DNA of 64,000 nt, from positions 203,159-267,158 of the forward strand of contig NZ_PGTC01000024.1 in assembly GCF_002786295.1 (NCBI RefSeq), written 5' to 3'. The number at the start of each line of letters is the position of its first letter. Positions within the stretch are counted from its first letter, which is position 1. Shown here piece by piece: positions 1 through 8,890 of this stretch. This DNA comes from Pseudooceanicola marinus. Lineage in GTDB: Bacteria > Pseudomonadota > Alphaproteobacteria > Rhodobacterales > Rhodobacteraceae. The notes under the pieces are model-generated. The model ran no database searches and was not told the origin of the DNA. It was given only the letters and a program-made list of their open reading frames with translations. The position numbers and the translations under genes are program-made.

Positions 1-1
1 C

Positions 2-736
2 GCCTGTCGCCACCCCGACTGGACCGGGCCGGATGACCTTGAGATCAAAATCCTGGAGCTGCGCGAGATCACCAACTGGGAAAAGCCGATCTACATCAAG
101 GTCGGCGGCGCGCGCCCCTATTACGACACGGCGCTTGCGGTGAAGGCGGGCGCGGACGTGATCGTGCTGGACGGCATGCAGGGCGGCACGGCGGCGACGC
201 AGGACGTCTTCATCGAACACGTGGGCCAGCCGACGCTCGCCTGCATCCGCCCCGCCGTGCAGGCGCTGCAGGATCTGGGCCTGCACCGCGAGGTGCAGCT
301 GGTCGTCTCGGGCGGCATCCGCACCGGCGCCGACGTGGCCAAGGCGCTGGCGCTTGGCGCCGATGCGGTTTCCATCGGCACCGCCGCGCTGGTGGCCCTG
401 GGCGACAACGATCCCAAGTGGGAGGCCGAGTACAACAAGCTGGGCACCACCGCTGGCGCCTATGACGACTGGCACGAGGGCCGCGACCCCGCCGGCATCA
501 CCACCCAGGACCCCGAGCTGATGGCGCGGCTGGATCCGGAGGCCGCCGGGCGGCGCCTGCGGAACTACCTGAACGTCATGACGCTGGAGGCCCAGACCCT
601 CGCCCGCGCCTGCGGCAAGAGCCATGTGCACAATCTTGAACCGGAAGACCTCTGTGCCCTGACGATGGAGGCCGCCGCCATGGCGCAGGTGCCCCTGGCC
701 GGGACAAACTGGTGGCCGGGCAAACCCGGGTTCTGA
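2..736 (+). CDS. glxD: FMN-binding glutamate-synthase-like protein (GlxD/MgsC type), 3' part only
   Basis: The window opens inside this gene; the reading frame is open from base 2 to a TGA at 734-736, so only about 244 C-terminal residues are present. The segment carries the end of a glutamate-synthase-type FMN barrel: IYIKVGGARPYYD, VIVLDGMQGGTAA, then the phosphate-binding stretch LVVSGGIRTGADVAKALALGADAVSIGTAAL (split here only for reading: SGGIRTGADV and GADAVSIGT are the key parts). Proteins of this type are the FMN subunit of rhizobial GlxBCD and of N-methylglutamate synthase (MgsC). The next gene, glnT, lies 134 bp downstream in the same direction, the usual partner. Whether it works in glutamyl-amine transfer or in methylamine use cannot be decided from the 3' part alone. 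Confidence 0.88.
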   Translation, partial: ACRHPDWTGPDDLEIKILELREITNWEKPIYIKVGGARPYYDTALAVKAGADVIVLDGMQGGTAATQDVFIEHVGQPTLACIRPAVQALQDLGLHREVQLVVSGGIRTGADVAKALALGADAVSIGTAALVALGDNDPKWEAEYNKLGTTAGAYDDWHEGRDPAGITTQDPELMARLDPEAAGRRLRNYLNVMTLEAQTLARACGKSHVHNLEPEDLCALTMEAAAMAQVPLAGTNWWPGKPGF

Positions 737-870
737 GACAGCGGCGGGGAGCGATCCCCGCCGTTCGCCCTTGGCGGCACGGCAGGCGCTGAGCGGGCCG
801 ACAACATGAGACGAATGGATCGACAGACGGGGCGCCAGACCCCCGCGACACGACAGGGAAAGGACACGCT

Positions 871-2187
871 ATGACCGACCTCACCGCCTTCGCGAAGGCC
901 AATGGCGTCAAGTATTTCATGATCTCCTACACCGACCTCTTCGGCGGGCAGCGGGCGAAACTGGTGCCCGCCGCCGCCATCGCCGACATGACCGAGGACG
1001 GCGCCGGTTTCGCGGGTTTCGCCACCTGGCTGGACCTGACGCCAGCCCATCCCGACATGCTGGCCGTGCCGGACCCGACCACGGTGATCCAGCTGCCCTG
1101 GAAGCCCGAGGTCGCGTGGGTCGCCGCCAACTGCGTCATGGAAGGCGAGGACGTCGCCCAGGCGCCGCGCAACGTGCTGCGGGGCCTGGTGGCCGAGGCC
1201 GCCAAGGAAGGCCTGCGCGTCAAGACCGGGATCGAGGCCGAGTTCTTCCTGCTGACCCCCGAAGGCGACGTGATCTCCGACCCCTTCGATACCGCCGAGA
1301 AGCCCTGCTACGACCAGCAGGCGGTGATGCGCCGCTATGACGTGATCAGCGAGATCTGCGATTACATGCTGGATCTGGGCTGGGGCCCCTACCAGAACGA
1401 CCACGAGGACGCGAACGGCCAGTTCGAGATGAACTGGGCGTTCGACGACGCCCTTGTCACCGCCGACCGGCATTCCTTCTTCAAGTTCATGGTCAAATCG
1501 GTGGCCGAAAAGCACGGCTTCCGCGCCACCTTCATGCCGAAACCCATCGAGGGGCTGACCGGCAACGGCTGCCACGCCCATATCTCGGTCTGGGATCTGG
1601 AGGGCAAGGAGAACGCCTTTGCAGGCGATGCCGGGGGTCAGATCGGCGAGGTCGGCCTCAGCGAGCGCGGCGGGTACTTCCTGGGCGGCATCATGAAACA
1701 TGCCGAGGCTCTGGCGGCGCTGACCAACCCCACGGTGAACAGCTACAAACGGATCAACGCGCCGCGCACCATGTCCGGGGCCACCTGGGCGCCCAACACC
1801 GTCACCTGGACCGGCAACAACCGCACCCACATGGTGCGCGTCCCCGGCCCCGGCCGGTTCGAGCTGCGTCTGCCCGATGGCGCCGCCAACCCCTACCTGT
1901 TGCAGGCGGTGATCATCGCCGCGGGCCTCTCGGGCATCCGGTCCAAGGCCGATCCGGGGCAACGCCACGACATCGACATGTACGCCGAAGGCCACAAGAT
2001 CACCGATGCGCCGAAGCTGCCGCTGAACCTGCTGGATGCCATCCGCGCCTTCGAGGCGGATGACGAGTTGCAGGCGATGCTGGGCACCGACTTCTCTGCC
2101 TCCTATGCCAAGATGAAGCATCAGGAATGGAACAGTTTCGTGTCCCACTTCTCCCGCTGGGAGAAGGACAACACGCTGGATATCTGA
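871..2187 (+). CDS. glnT: Type III glutamine synthetase (GlnT; possible gamma-glutamylmethylamide synthetase GmaS)
   Basis: A 438-residue ATP-dependent glutamate-amine ligase. The glutamine-synthetase fold is shown by KTGIEAEFFLL (metal-binding Glu), NDHEDANGQFEMNW, MPKPIEGLTGNGCHAHIS (metal-binding His and Gly loop), NSYKRINAPRT and GRFELRLPDGAANPYL. About 440 residues is normal for GlnT and for GmaS, which attaches methylamine to glutamate; the two are close relatives. An A/G-rich Shine-Dalgarno (aaaggaca) precedes the ATG. The upstream GlxD/MgsC-type gene supports either assignment. The sarcosine-oxidase-like genes 5-11 kb away make a methylated-amine role plausible, but this is inference. 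The gene ends just before a strong intrinsic terminator. Confidence 0.9.
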   Translation: MTDLTAFAKANGVKYFMISYTDLFGGQRAKLVPAAAIADMTEDGAGFAGFATWLDLTPAHPDMLAVPDPTTVIQLPWKPEVAWVAANCVMEGEDVAQAPRNVLRGLVAEAAKEGLRVKTGIEAEFFLLTPEGDVISDPFDTAEKPCYDQQAVMRRYDVISEICDYMLDLGWGPYQNDHEDANGQFEMNWAFDDALVTADRHSFFKFMVKSVAEKHGFRATFMPKPIEGLTGNGCHAHISVWDLEGKENAFAGDAGGQIGEVGLSERGGYFLGGIMKHAEALAALTNPTVNSYKRINAPRTMSGATWAPNTVTWTGNNRTHMVRVPGPGRFELRLPDGAANPYLLQAVIIAAGLSGIRSKADPGQRHDIDMYAEGHKITDAPKLPLNLLDAIRAFEADDELQAMLGTDFSASYAKMKHQEWNSFVSHFSRWEKDNTLDI

Positions 2188-2227
2188 GGGACCTCTCCCC
2201 GTTGGCCGCAAGATCCGGCCGGCGACT

Positions 2228-2254
2228 GGCCCGGGGTGTCCCCGGGCCTTTTTT
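2228..2254 (+). terminator. Intrinsic terminator after glnT
   Basis: A perfect 9-bp GC stem (GGCCCGGGG / CCCCGGGCC) with a 3-nt loop is followed by six T residues. It lies 41 bp beyond the glnT stop and ends before the convergent motB gene. Confidence 0.85.
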
Positions 2255-2339
2255 GTTACGGTTTCACTACGTCTTCCGTGGTTGCCCCCAGACAGGGCAG
2301 GACCTGTGCACGATCCAGCCCGGGGCCGCCCCGGCCCCG

Positions 2340-3176
2340 TCAGCCGTCGTCGCGCAACAGGATGATCTCCAGCCGGTCATTGCGGGCGGCCATCGGGTTG
2401 CGGTCGGCCAACTCGCGATCCGCATGGCCGGTGACCCGCGACACGCGGTTGCCCGACAGGCCCTGCTGCAGCATCAGCTTGCGCATCTCCTGCGCACGCA
2501 GGGTCGAGAGCTCCCACACCGGGTTCTCGTTCAGGACCACGGGACGGGCGTGCACATGCCCCTCCATCGCCATTTCATTGGTCACCAGCGAGGTCACCCG
2601 CACCAGCATCGCCGCCATCTCCTCCAGCAGGGCCGTCGGTTCCGCGGTTTCTCCCTCGAAGAGCGGCACGTCCTCGGTCTCGAAGAGCTCGATCACCAGC
2701 CCCTCGTCGGTGACGCGCGTCACGATATGGCGCAGCATTTCGGGGTGCACGTCGCTTTCGCCGCTCTGGCCGCGCAGGATCTTCTCAATCTCCTCCAGCT
2801 GGCGCTGCTGTTCGCTCTCCGCCTCTTCTTCGGCTTCCCGGCCCGAGGCCTTGTCCTCCGGCGTGGGGTTCAGCGACGTGGCGCCAGTGCCGACCTGCGG
2901 CAGGGCCATCTCGGAAAAGGTGCTTTCGCCGCCGAAGGCGCCGTCGCCCCCGCCGGAGACCCGGTTCAACGGAATCGTCGGGCTGAAGTAATCCGCGATC
3001 CCCTTGCGTTGCTTTTCCGTCGTCGCGTTCAACAGCCACATCAGCAGGAAGAAGGCCATCATGGCCGTGACGAAATCGGCATAGGCCACTTTCCAGGCGC
3101 CGCCGTGATGTCCGTCACCGCCGCCCTTCTTCACCTTCTTGATGATGATCGGCTGGGCGTTGCTCGGCCCACTCAT
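2340..3176 (-). CDS. motB: Flagellar motor stator protein MotB
   Basis: A 278-residue stator subunit that anchors the MotA/MotB ion channel to peptidoglycan. The N-terminus has the MotB signature: a basic/Gly-rich stretch, then AWKVAYADFVTAMMAFFLLMW, whose Asp in YADF is the ion-carrying residue. A linker rich in Gly, Glu and Gln follows (about residues 60-150). The C-terminal OmpA-like peptidoglycan-binding domain includes NPVWELSTLRAQEMRKL and SRVTGHADREL. I chose the ATG at 3176, seven codons inside the longest frame, because taagg stands just upstream. No motA is next to it. The flgE-flgI block starts 11 kb away, with unrelated genes in between. Confidence 0.92.
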   Translation of the reverse strand: MSGPSNAQPIIIKKVKKGGGDGHHGGAWKVAYADFVTAMMAFFLLMWLLNATTEKQRKGIADYFSPTIPLNRVSGGGDGAFGGESTFSEMALPQVGTGATSLNPTPEDKASGREAEEEAESEQQRQLEEIEKILRGQSGESDVHPEMLRHIVTRVTDEGLVIELFETEDVPLFEGETAEPTALLEEMAAMLVRVTSLVTNEMAMEGHVHARPVVLNENPVWELSTLRAQEMRKLMLQQGLSGNRVSRVTGHADRELADRNPMAARNDRLEIILLRDDG

Positions 3177-3348
3177 CCTTACCACCTCTGTTCTCACCCG
3201 GGATCAGGCTACCCCCCAGCCCTTGCTGCGGCCTTAACACCTTCAATTGTCCCCATTTGCTCCGGATGACCGCGGGCGTCGGGGCTGCGGGAACCGATCC
3301 TTAACCCTGCTTCGCCAAGGATGGGCGCGCATCGGACGGAGGACGAGG

Positions 3349-4269
3349 GTGACAGTCGATCTGCTGGTTCTGGGAGGCTCGGGGCGCGTGGGCCGACTGC
3401 TGCGCGGCGCGCTGGCCCGCTCCGATGCGCTGCGCGCAGAGCTGGCGCCCCCGGGCCGGACGCCGCGCCTCATGTGGCAGTGCCGCCGCGGGCCAACAGG
3501 GGCGGATATCATGAAATGGCAGCCGGGCGCGGCCCTGCCGGAGGGGTTGCGCGCGCGCGCGATCCTGGCGCTCTGGGGCGTGACCGAGGGGCCTGCGACG
3601 GCGCTGGCGCAGAACGCCACCCTGGCGCGCGCGGCGCTGCATCTGGCGCAACGGATCGGCGCCGACCGAGTCCTGCATGCCTCCAGCGGAGCCGTACATG
3701 CCGGGCTGACGGGCGCCCCCGCGCAGGAAGAGGCACCGCTGGCACCGCTTGGCCCCTACGGCACCGCCAAGGCGGAGATGGAACGCGTCGTGGCGGCCTG
3801 GCACGCCCGCCGCGCCACGACGGGCCACACCCCAGGCGACACAGGCCCGCGCAGCCTGATCCTGCGTCTGGGCAACATCGCCGGAGCCGACAGCCTGTCG
3901 CGCGCCCTGGTGCGTCCCGGACCGATCACGCTGGACCGTTTCGGCGGGTCCGGCGGCACCGCCGGCGGCCCCCGTCGCGCCTACCTCGGTATCGAGGATC
4001 TGGCCCGCGCCCTGGGCGCCCTGTTGCGCCTGCCCGGCGGCGCGATGCCAACGCATCTGAACCTCGCCGGTCCGGCCCCCGTCGCTATGGAGGCGTTGGC
4101 CCGCGCCGCCGGGCGCGAGGTGCTCTGGCGCCCCGCCCCGGCGGCCGCGCTGCCGGTGCTGGCGCTAAACACGACGCGCCTCTCCGCACTTGCGGGCGGC
4201 CCGTTGCACGGCAGCGCCGACCCTGGCGCCCTGCTGGCCCAATGGCACAGAGCGGAGGCCGGCGCATGA
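3349..4269 (+). CDS. NAD(P)-dependent sugar epimerase/reductase (SDR family)
   Basis: A 306-residue extended-SDR protein. The start is read as GTG at 3349, after a ggagg motif, placing the Rossmann loop (VLGGSGRVGR) at the very N-terminus; the upstream in-frame extension is low-complexity and unlikely. The catalytic set appears as LHASSGAVH (Ser) and GPYGTAKAEME (Tyr-x3-Lys). It is translationally coupled to the sugar transferase by an ATGA overlap, and that gene in turn to a UDP-GlcNAc 4,6-dehydratase-like gene. By context it may be the 4-keto-reductase that makes UDP-QuiNAc, like rhizobial WreQ; this is inference, and a generic nucleotide-sugar epimerase is the alternative. Confidence 0.8.
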   Translation: MTVDLLVLGGSGRVGRLLRGALARSDALRAELAPPGRTPRLMWQCRRGPTGADIMKWQPGAALPEGLRARAILALWGVTEGPATALAQNATLARAALHLAQRIGADRVLHASSGAVHAGLTGAPAQEEAPLAPLGPYGTAKAEMERVVAAWHARRATTGHTPGDTGPRSLILRLGNIAGADSLSRALVRPGPITLDRFGGSGGTAGGPRRAYLGIEDLARALGALLRLPGGAMPTHLNLAGPAPVAMEALARAAGREVLWRPAPAAALPVLALNTTRLSALAGGPLHGSADPGALLAQWHRAEAGA

Positions 4270-4988
4270 TCCCCGGCGTGCATAGCCCGCCTCGGACGAA
4301 GGCCTCCCTACTCTCCCGCGCCCGCCCCCGTGGCGAAACGCAGGCCTCTCCGGCCCGGCCCGCGCCGCTGCCGCCGGGACGACGGGCGCTGGACATATCG
4401 GTGACCCTGCTGGCGGCGTTCTGCCTCTGGCCCCTTCTGCTGGCCCTGGCCCTGCTGATCCGGTTGCGCGACGGCGCACCTGTCCTCTACCCGGCGGAAC
4501 GGATGTACGCGCCCGGTCGGCCCTTCATCCTGTGGAAATTCCGCACCATGTCCCCCGACCCCGCTGACCATGGTGTCACCGGCGGCGACAAGGCCGGACG
4601 GATCACGCCGCTTGGCCGCCACCTGCGCCGATGGCGGCTGGATGAGCTGCCCCAGCTGTGGAACCTGCTGCGCGGCGACATCACCCTGATCGGCCCCCGC
4701 CCGCCCCTGCGCAGCCATGTCGCCGCCCGGCCCGCGCTCTTTGCCCGCGTCCTGCGAAGCCGCCCCGGGCTGACCGGGCTTGCGACGCTGCGCTGGCACG
4801 CCCGAGAGGCGGCGCTGCTGCGCCCCTGTCGCAACGCCGCCGAAACCGAACGGGTCTACCTGGCAAGCTGCCTGCCCGCCAAGGCGCGGCTGGACCTGTG
4901 GTATGCGCGCCACCGTAACCTCAGCCTCGACCTCTGGATCCTGACCCGCACCCTCTGGCCCCGCCGCAGACGGCAGAGGCGGCGATGA
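4266..4988 (+). CDS. Polyprenyl-phosphate glycosyl-1-phosphate transferase (bacterial sugar transferase)
   Basis: A 240-residue membrane enzyme that starts polysaccharide assembly by moving a sugar 1-phosphate from UDP to a polyprenyl phosphate. After a Pro/Arg-rich N-terminus there is one hydrophobic segment (about residues 38-68: VTLLAAFCLWPLLLALALL), then the family motifs ILWKFRTM, RRWRLDELPQLWNLLRGD with the catalytic Asp-Glu pair, and LIGPRPPL. This is the short, monotopic PglC/WecA-independent type. The start ATG overlaps the preceding stop (ATGA) and the end overlaps the next start the same way, so the three genes are one transcript. The partners suggest the substrate is a 6-deoxy-HexNAc such as UDP-QuiNAc (inference). 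Confidence 0.9.
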   Translation: MIPGVHSPPRTKASLLSRARPRGETQASPARPAPLPPGRRALDISVTLLAAFCLWPLLLALALLIRLRDGAPVLYPAERMYAPGRPFILWKFRTMSPDPADHGVTGGDKAGRITPLGRHLRRWRLDELPQLWNLLRGDITLIGPRPPLRSHVAARPALFARVLRSRPGLTGLATLRWHAREAALLRPCRNAAETERVYLASCLPAKARLDLWYARHRNLSLDLWILTRTLWPRRRRQRRR

Positions 4989-6916
4989 CGGCGCGCCCCG
5001 GCCCCTGGTGCCGGCTGGCCCGCCACCTGACCGGTCTGGGCCCGCGCGCCAAGGCAGTGATCCTGCTGGCGCTGGACGGTGCCGCCGCGGCTCTCGCCTG
5101 GGCTGCCTGCCTTCTTGCCTGGCCCGGGGCGGGCGACCCGGCGCTGCTGCTGGCGCTTCCGGTACTGGCGGGCACGGGCAGCGTCGTGCTCGGCCTCCAC
5201 CGCGGGAAACTGCAGGCCTACCCGCTGCAAGGCCTGCCCCGCAGCCTGGCGCTGGCGGCCGCACTGGCCGGATTGGTCGCCCTGTGGCAGGGACTGACAC
5301 CCGCGACCCGTAGCACCACAGCGGTGGTCGCGCCCTTCGGCCCGACCTTGGGACTGGCCTCCCTCTTCGTTACCCTGACGATCATCGGTCGGCTGATCCT
5401 GCTGCGCCTTGCCCTGATGGCCCACGGGACCGCGCGCGCGCCGGACAGCCTGCTGATCTGGGGCGCCGGGCGGGCCGGACAGCAACTGGCGGCCGCCTTG
5501 GCGGGCGATCACCACCACCGCTGCCTCGGCTTTCTCGACGATGACCCGCGCAAGCAGGGACAGCGGCTGGCCGGGCTGCCGGTCCATGCCCCGGCCCGCG
5601 CGGCGGATCTGTTGGCCCGGCACGGCCCTGCCCGGATCATCCTGGCTCTGCCCCGCACCACCTGGGCCCAGGCGAGGGGTCGACTGGCCGGCCTGCCCTG
5701 CGAGGTGCAGACCCTGCCCGGCTTCGCGGCCCACCTCTGGGGCGGCGCAGCCGGGCCGCCGGACCCGCCGGACCTGCTCGGACGCGCCCGCCTGGACCGG
5801 CACCTGCCGGAGGTGCGCGACAGCTATGCCGGGCGGCGCATCCTGGTGACCGGCGCCGGCGGCTCGATCGGATCGGAACTGGCCCGACAGCTGCTGCGCT
5901 GCGGTCCCGCGCGGCTGGTGCTGCTCGATCACGGGGAACTGGCCCTCTACAACATCGCAACGGAGCTGGAGGCAGCGGGTCAGGGCCTGATCCGCCCCGT
6001 CCTGGGATCGGTCTGCGATGGCGCCGCGGTCGAGGCGCTGCTGACGTCAGAGCGTATCGACACCCTCTTTCACGCCGCCGCCCTGAAACACGTCCCCCTG
6101 GTCGAGGCGCATCCGCTGGCGGGAATCCGCACCAACGTCCTGGGCACCCAGGCGCTGGCCGAGGCGGCGCAGCGGGCGGGCGTGGGCCGGGTGCTGCTGA
6201 TCTCGACCGACAAGGCCGTGCGCCCGGCCTCGGTGATGGGCGCCAGCAAACGGTTGGCCGAAGAGGTGGTGCAGGACCTGGCAGAGCGCAGCGGCGCCAC
6301 CTGCTTCGCCATGGTGCGCTTCGGCAACGTGCTGGGCTCCTCGGGGTCCGTCGTGCCCCGCTTCGCCGCGCAGATCGCGGCTGGCGGGCCGGTGACGGTG
6401 ACCGATCCCCGCATGACCCGCTACTTCATGACCTGCACCGAGGCGGTGCGGCTGACCCTGCTGGCCGGGGCCTGGGCGCGCGGCGGCGATCTCTTCGTAC
6501 TGGACATGGGCGCGCCGCAACGGATCCTGGACCTCGCCTGCCGCATGATCCGCGGCGCCGGTCATGTGCCGCGCCTGCCCCCGGAGGTAGCTGCGCCAGA
6601 TCCGCTCGCGGTCCCCGGGACAGAATCGCCGGGCGCGGGCGCGGAGGAGATCGAGGTGCGCTTCACCGGCCTGCGCCCCGGAGAGAAGCTGACCGAGGAT
6701 CTGCTGATCGGGCATCAGCTCCACCCCACGCCACATCCGCGCATCCTGCGCGCCCGCGAGGGTCACCTGTCGCAGATCGAGGTGGCTGCGGCCCTGGCAG
6801 AGCTGCGGCGCTGCCTGGAGGCACGCGACGACACCGCCGCCGTCGCCGCCCTGCACCGATGGGTCGCGCGCGGCCAGCAGCCCCGTCGCGCCGCAAGCGG
6901 AGAGGAGCGCGGCTAA
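4985..6916 (+). CDS. FlaA1/WbpM/CapD-type nucleotide-sugar 4,6-dehydratase, membrane form
   Basis: A 643-residue polysaccharide-biosynthesis protein. Residues about 1-140 contain several hydrophobic segments. Residues 150-270 form a first Rossmann-like domain (LLIWGAGRAGQQLAAAL). Residues 280-600 form the dehydratase domain with TGAGGSIGSELARQL, HAAALKHVPLVE, STDKAVRPASVMGASKR (the family's Thr/Asp/Lys and Met-x3-Lys in place of the usual Tyr-x3-Lys), FGNVLGSSGSVVP and TGLRPGEKLTEDL. Such proteins convert UDP-GlcNAc to the 4-keto-6-deoxy sugar. The start overlaps the sugar transferase stop (ATGA). The C-terminal tail past about residue 530 is Pro/Ala-rich before resuming the family pattern. 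Confidence 0.92.
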   Translation: MTARPGPWCRLARHLTGLGPRAKAVILLALDGAAAALAWAACLLAWPGAGDPALLLALPVLAGTGSVVLGLHRGKLQAYPLQGLPRSLALAAALAGLVALWQGLTPATRSTTAVVAPFGPTLGLASLFVTLTIIGRLILLRLALMAHGTARAPDSLLIWGAGRAGQQLAAALAGDHHHRCLGFLDDDPRKQGQRLAGLPVHAPARAADLLARHGPARIILALPRTTWAQARGRLAGLPCEVQTLPGFAAHLWGGAAGPPDPPDLLGRARLDRHLPEVRDSYAGRRILVTGAGGSIGSELARQLLRCGPARLVLLDHGELALYNIATELEAAGQGLIRPVLGSVCDGAAVEALLTSERIDTLFHAAALKHVPLVEAHPLAGIRTNVLGTQALAEAAQRAGVGRVLLISTDKAVRPASVMGASKRLAEEVVQDLAERSGATCFAMVRFGNVLGSSGSVVPRFAAQIAAGGPVTVTDPRMTRYFMTCTEAVRLTLLAGAWARGGDLFVLDMGAPQRILDLACRMIRGAGHVPRLPPEVAAPDPLAVPGTESPGAGAEEIEVRFTGLRPGEKLTEDLLIGHQLHPTPHPRILRAREGHLSQIEVAAALAELRRCLEARDDTAAVAALHRWVARGQQPRRAASGEERG

Positions 6917-7193
6917 CCTGCGGACACCTGCCCGGGGCACCCCCGTCCCGCTCTGCCCCGACCGGGGACGCCCTGGGCCACCCGGCTGACCCATCCAGCG
7001 CGATCCCTTCATCAGTCGGCAGAACGGCGACGGCCCCGAATGGTCTTCACGCCATGCCCTTCACGTGCAGGCAAGCAGGGCGCGGCGCGGTGTCGGCTCT
7101 GAGCGGCACCCGCCATCGGCCCCCTTTCGGAGCCAGTGTCCGGCGCCGCCAAGAGCGGGGGCGGCCATCGTCTCCTTGCCGGGAATATCCCCC

Positions 7194-8255
7194 TCAGTCC
7201 TTCCAGGTGCGCCGCAGGACCGCCATCCAGTTGCGGTGACAGAGCTTCTCCATCAGCGCCGAGTCGATCCCATGGTCCCGCATCGCCGCGCGCAGGGCCG
7301 GCAGGCCGGCGCAGTCGCCGATGGCCTGCGGCACGATCGCCCCGTCGAAATCAGAGCCGAAGCCGACACGATCCTCGCCCAGGATGCCGATCAGGTGGTC
7401 GAGGTGGCGCAGCAGCATGTCCAGCGCAGTGTCCGCCGTCATCTGCCCGTCGGGCCGCAAGAACCCGGTGGCCAGGTTGATCCCCACCATGCCGTCGCTG
7501 TCGGCGATCATCCGCAGCTGCTCGTCCGTCAGGTTGCGCGCATGCGGACAGACGGCGGCGGCGTTGGAATGGGTGGCCACCAGGGGCGCGTCGCTGATTG
7601 CGGCCACGTCCCTCACGCCAGCCGCGTTCAGATGCGACAGGTCGATCAGGATCCCCAGGCGGTTGCATTCGGCCACCAGGCGCCGCCCGGCCTCGGTCAG
7701 CCCGCCGCCGATGTCGGGATCGGACGGATAGCGGAAGGGGACGCCTTCGGCGAAAATCGTCGGCCGCGACCAGACCGGCCCGAGGGACCGCAGGCCCAGG
7801 GCGTGAAAGCCCTCCAGCTCGGCAATCTCCGGCCCGATCGCCTCGGCCCCCTCGATATGCAGCACGGCGGCCATCTCGGGCCCGTCCAGTGCAGTTTCCA
7901 GCGTGTCGACATCCGTGCAGATGCGAATGACCCCGGCAGCCTCCAGCGCGCGGGCGGCGGCGAAGCCCTGATCGGTCATCTCGGCGGCATAAGGGTGCTT
8001 CAGCGGCGGCGGCAGCGGTATGTCGTAGCTGGGTTTCGCCAGGTCCTCCATCGACATGCCATACTCCGGCGGGCTGGGCACGAAGATGGCAAAGAACCCG
8101 CCCGCCAGGCCACCGGCCCGGGCGCGCGGCAGGTCGATATGGCCGCTGTCCAGCCCGTCGCGCACCTGCGCAGCCGTCACCTTGCCGGTGATCAGCCGCA
8201 GGATCAGGTCGTTATGGCCGTCGAAGATGCCCGGCTGGCGGTCACTGTCATGCAT
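7194..8255 (-). CDS. Membrane-dipeptidase family (M19) zinc hydrolase
   Basis: A 353-residue amidohydrolase-fold enzyme. The metal site of renal dipeptidase relatives is visible: DGHNDL near the N-terminus (His-x-Asp), HIEGAEA (bridging Glu), DLSHLN, VATHSNAAAV and FGSDFDG. No signal peptide or membrane segment is seen, so it is probably cytoplasmic. It is the last gene of the sox operon (65 bp after soxG). A dipeptidase of this family is also part of the GbdR regulon of Pseudomonas beside dimethylglycine-demethylase genes, so a role in methylamine or betaine breakdown rather than peptide turnover is a fair inference. The true substrate is unknown. Confidence 0.9.
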   Translation of the reverse strand: MHDSDRQPGIFDGHNDLILRLITGKVTAAQVRDGLDSGHIDLPRARAGGLAGGFFAIFVPSPPEYGMSMEDLAKPSYDIPLPPPLKHPYAAEMTDQGFAAARALEAAGVIRICTDVDTLETALDGPEMAAVLHIEGAEAIGPEIAELEGFHALGLRSLGPVWSRPTIFAEGVPFRYPSDPDIGGGLTEAGRRLVAECNRLGILIDLSHLNAAGVRDVAAISDAPLVATHSNAAAVCPHARNLTDEQLRMIADSDGMVGINLATGFLRPDGQMTADTALDMLLRHLDHLIGILGEDRVGFGSDFDGAIVPQAIGDCAGLPALRAAMRDHGIDSALMEKLCHRNWMAVLRRTWKD

Positions 8256-8320
8256 GATCTGACTTCCCTGAAGACACAGCCTAGACAGAACCGCCTAGGG
8301 CCGCGTCTGTCCAGAGCGGA

Positions 8321-8890
8321 TCAGACTGTCGCGACGGGAACCTGGCGCGACGCCGTTTCGCTCAGCAGGTGCCAGAGGCTGCCCGCGGCCGAGCGCGGGG
8401 CCAGCACCGCCAGATGATCCTCGCCGCGGCGGATGACGATGCAGCCCAGGTGATGCAGCAGCGTCCGGGTGGCATGGCCCGGGGCGACCTGATCGGGCGA
8501 CAGATTCACCAACCGCTCCAGCAGGGCGCGAATCGGGGCGGCGCCCGCGTCCGAGGTGACCTCGACACAGATCCAGCCATCGGACTGCTCGGTCAGCCGG
8601 GCACCCGGCGCACTGCGGATTGCATCGCGCAGCCGTTCGGCATGGTCGGGCACATCGGTCTCGATCATCCACTGGCCCGGCCCGGTCCAGAAGGCCGCCG
8701 CCCCCTGCCCCTGCGACCACAGCCCCGGCCCCGGCAGGTGCAAGCCCAGAGGATGCGGCGCCGGCGTGCCCGGGCGCGTAGCCACGGCGATCAGCATCAG
8801 GGCCGTGTTCTCGGTCAGGGTCAGGGCGCCATGGGTGGCGCGGGCGGGGTCGGGGGTGCCCAGGGGCCCCATGGGGATCAGGTCAGTCAC
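8321..8890 (-). CDS. soxG: Sarcosine oxidase gamma subunit-type protein
   Basis: A 189-residue protein at the gamma position of the soxBDAG order. I start it at the GTG at 8890, which overlaps the soxA stop as GTGACTGA; this removes 27 unlikely residues from the longest frame. It shows the folate-binding GcvT-like end of the family (GPGQWMIET, SDGWICVEVTS, ERLVNLSP, HLGCIVIRRGEDHLAVLAPRS). The subunit completes the heterotetramer that oxidatively demethylates sarcosine. In methylamine users the homologue is MgdD of N-methylglutamate dehydrogenase, which cannot be excluded here. Confidence 0.88.
   Translation of the reverse strand: MTDLIPMGPLGTPDPARATHGALTLTENTALMLIAVATRPGTPAPHPLGLHLPGPGLWSQGQGAAAFWTGPGQWMIETDVPDHAERLRDAIRSAPGARLTEQSDGWICVEVTSDAGAAPIRALLERLVNLSPDQVAPGHATRTLLHHLGCIVIRRGEDHLAVLAPRSAAGSLWHLLSETASRQVPVATV

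Noticed and set aside
565..2211. A 548-codon minus-strand frame opposite glnT
   Set aside because: It is an antisense shadow caused by high GC; the plus strand encodes a complete, recognisable enzyme.
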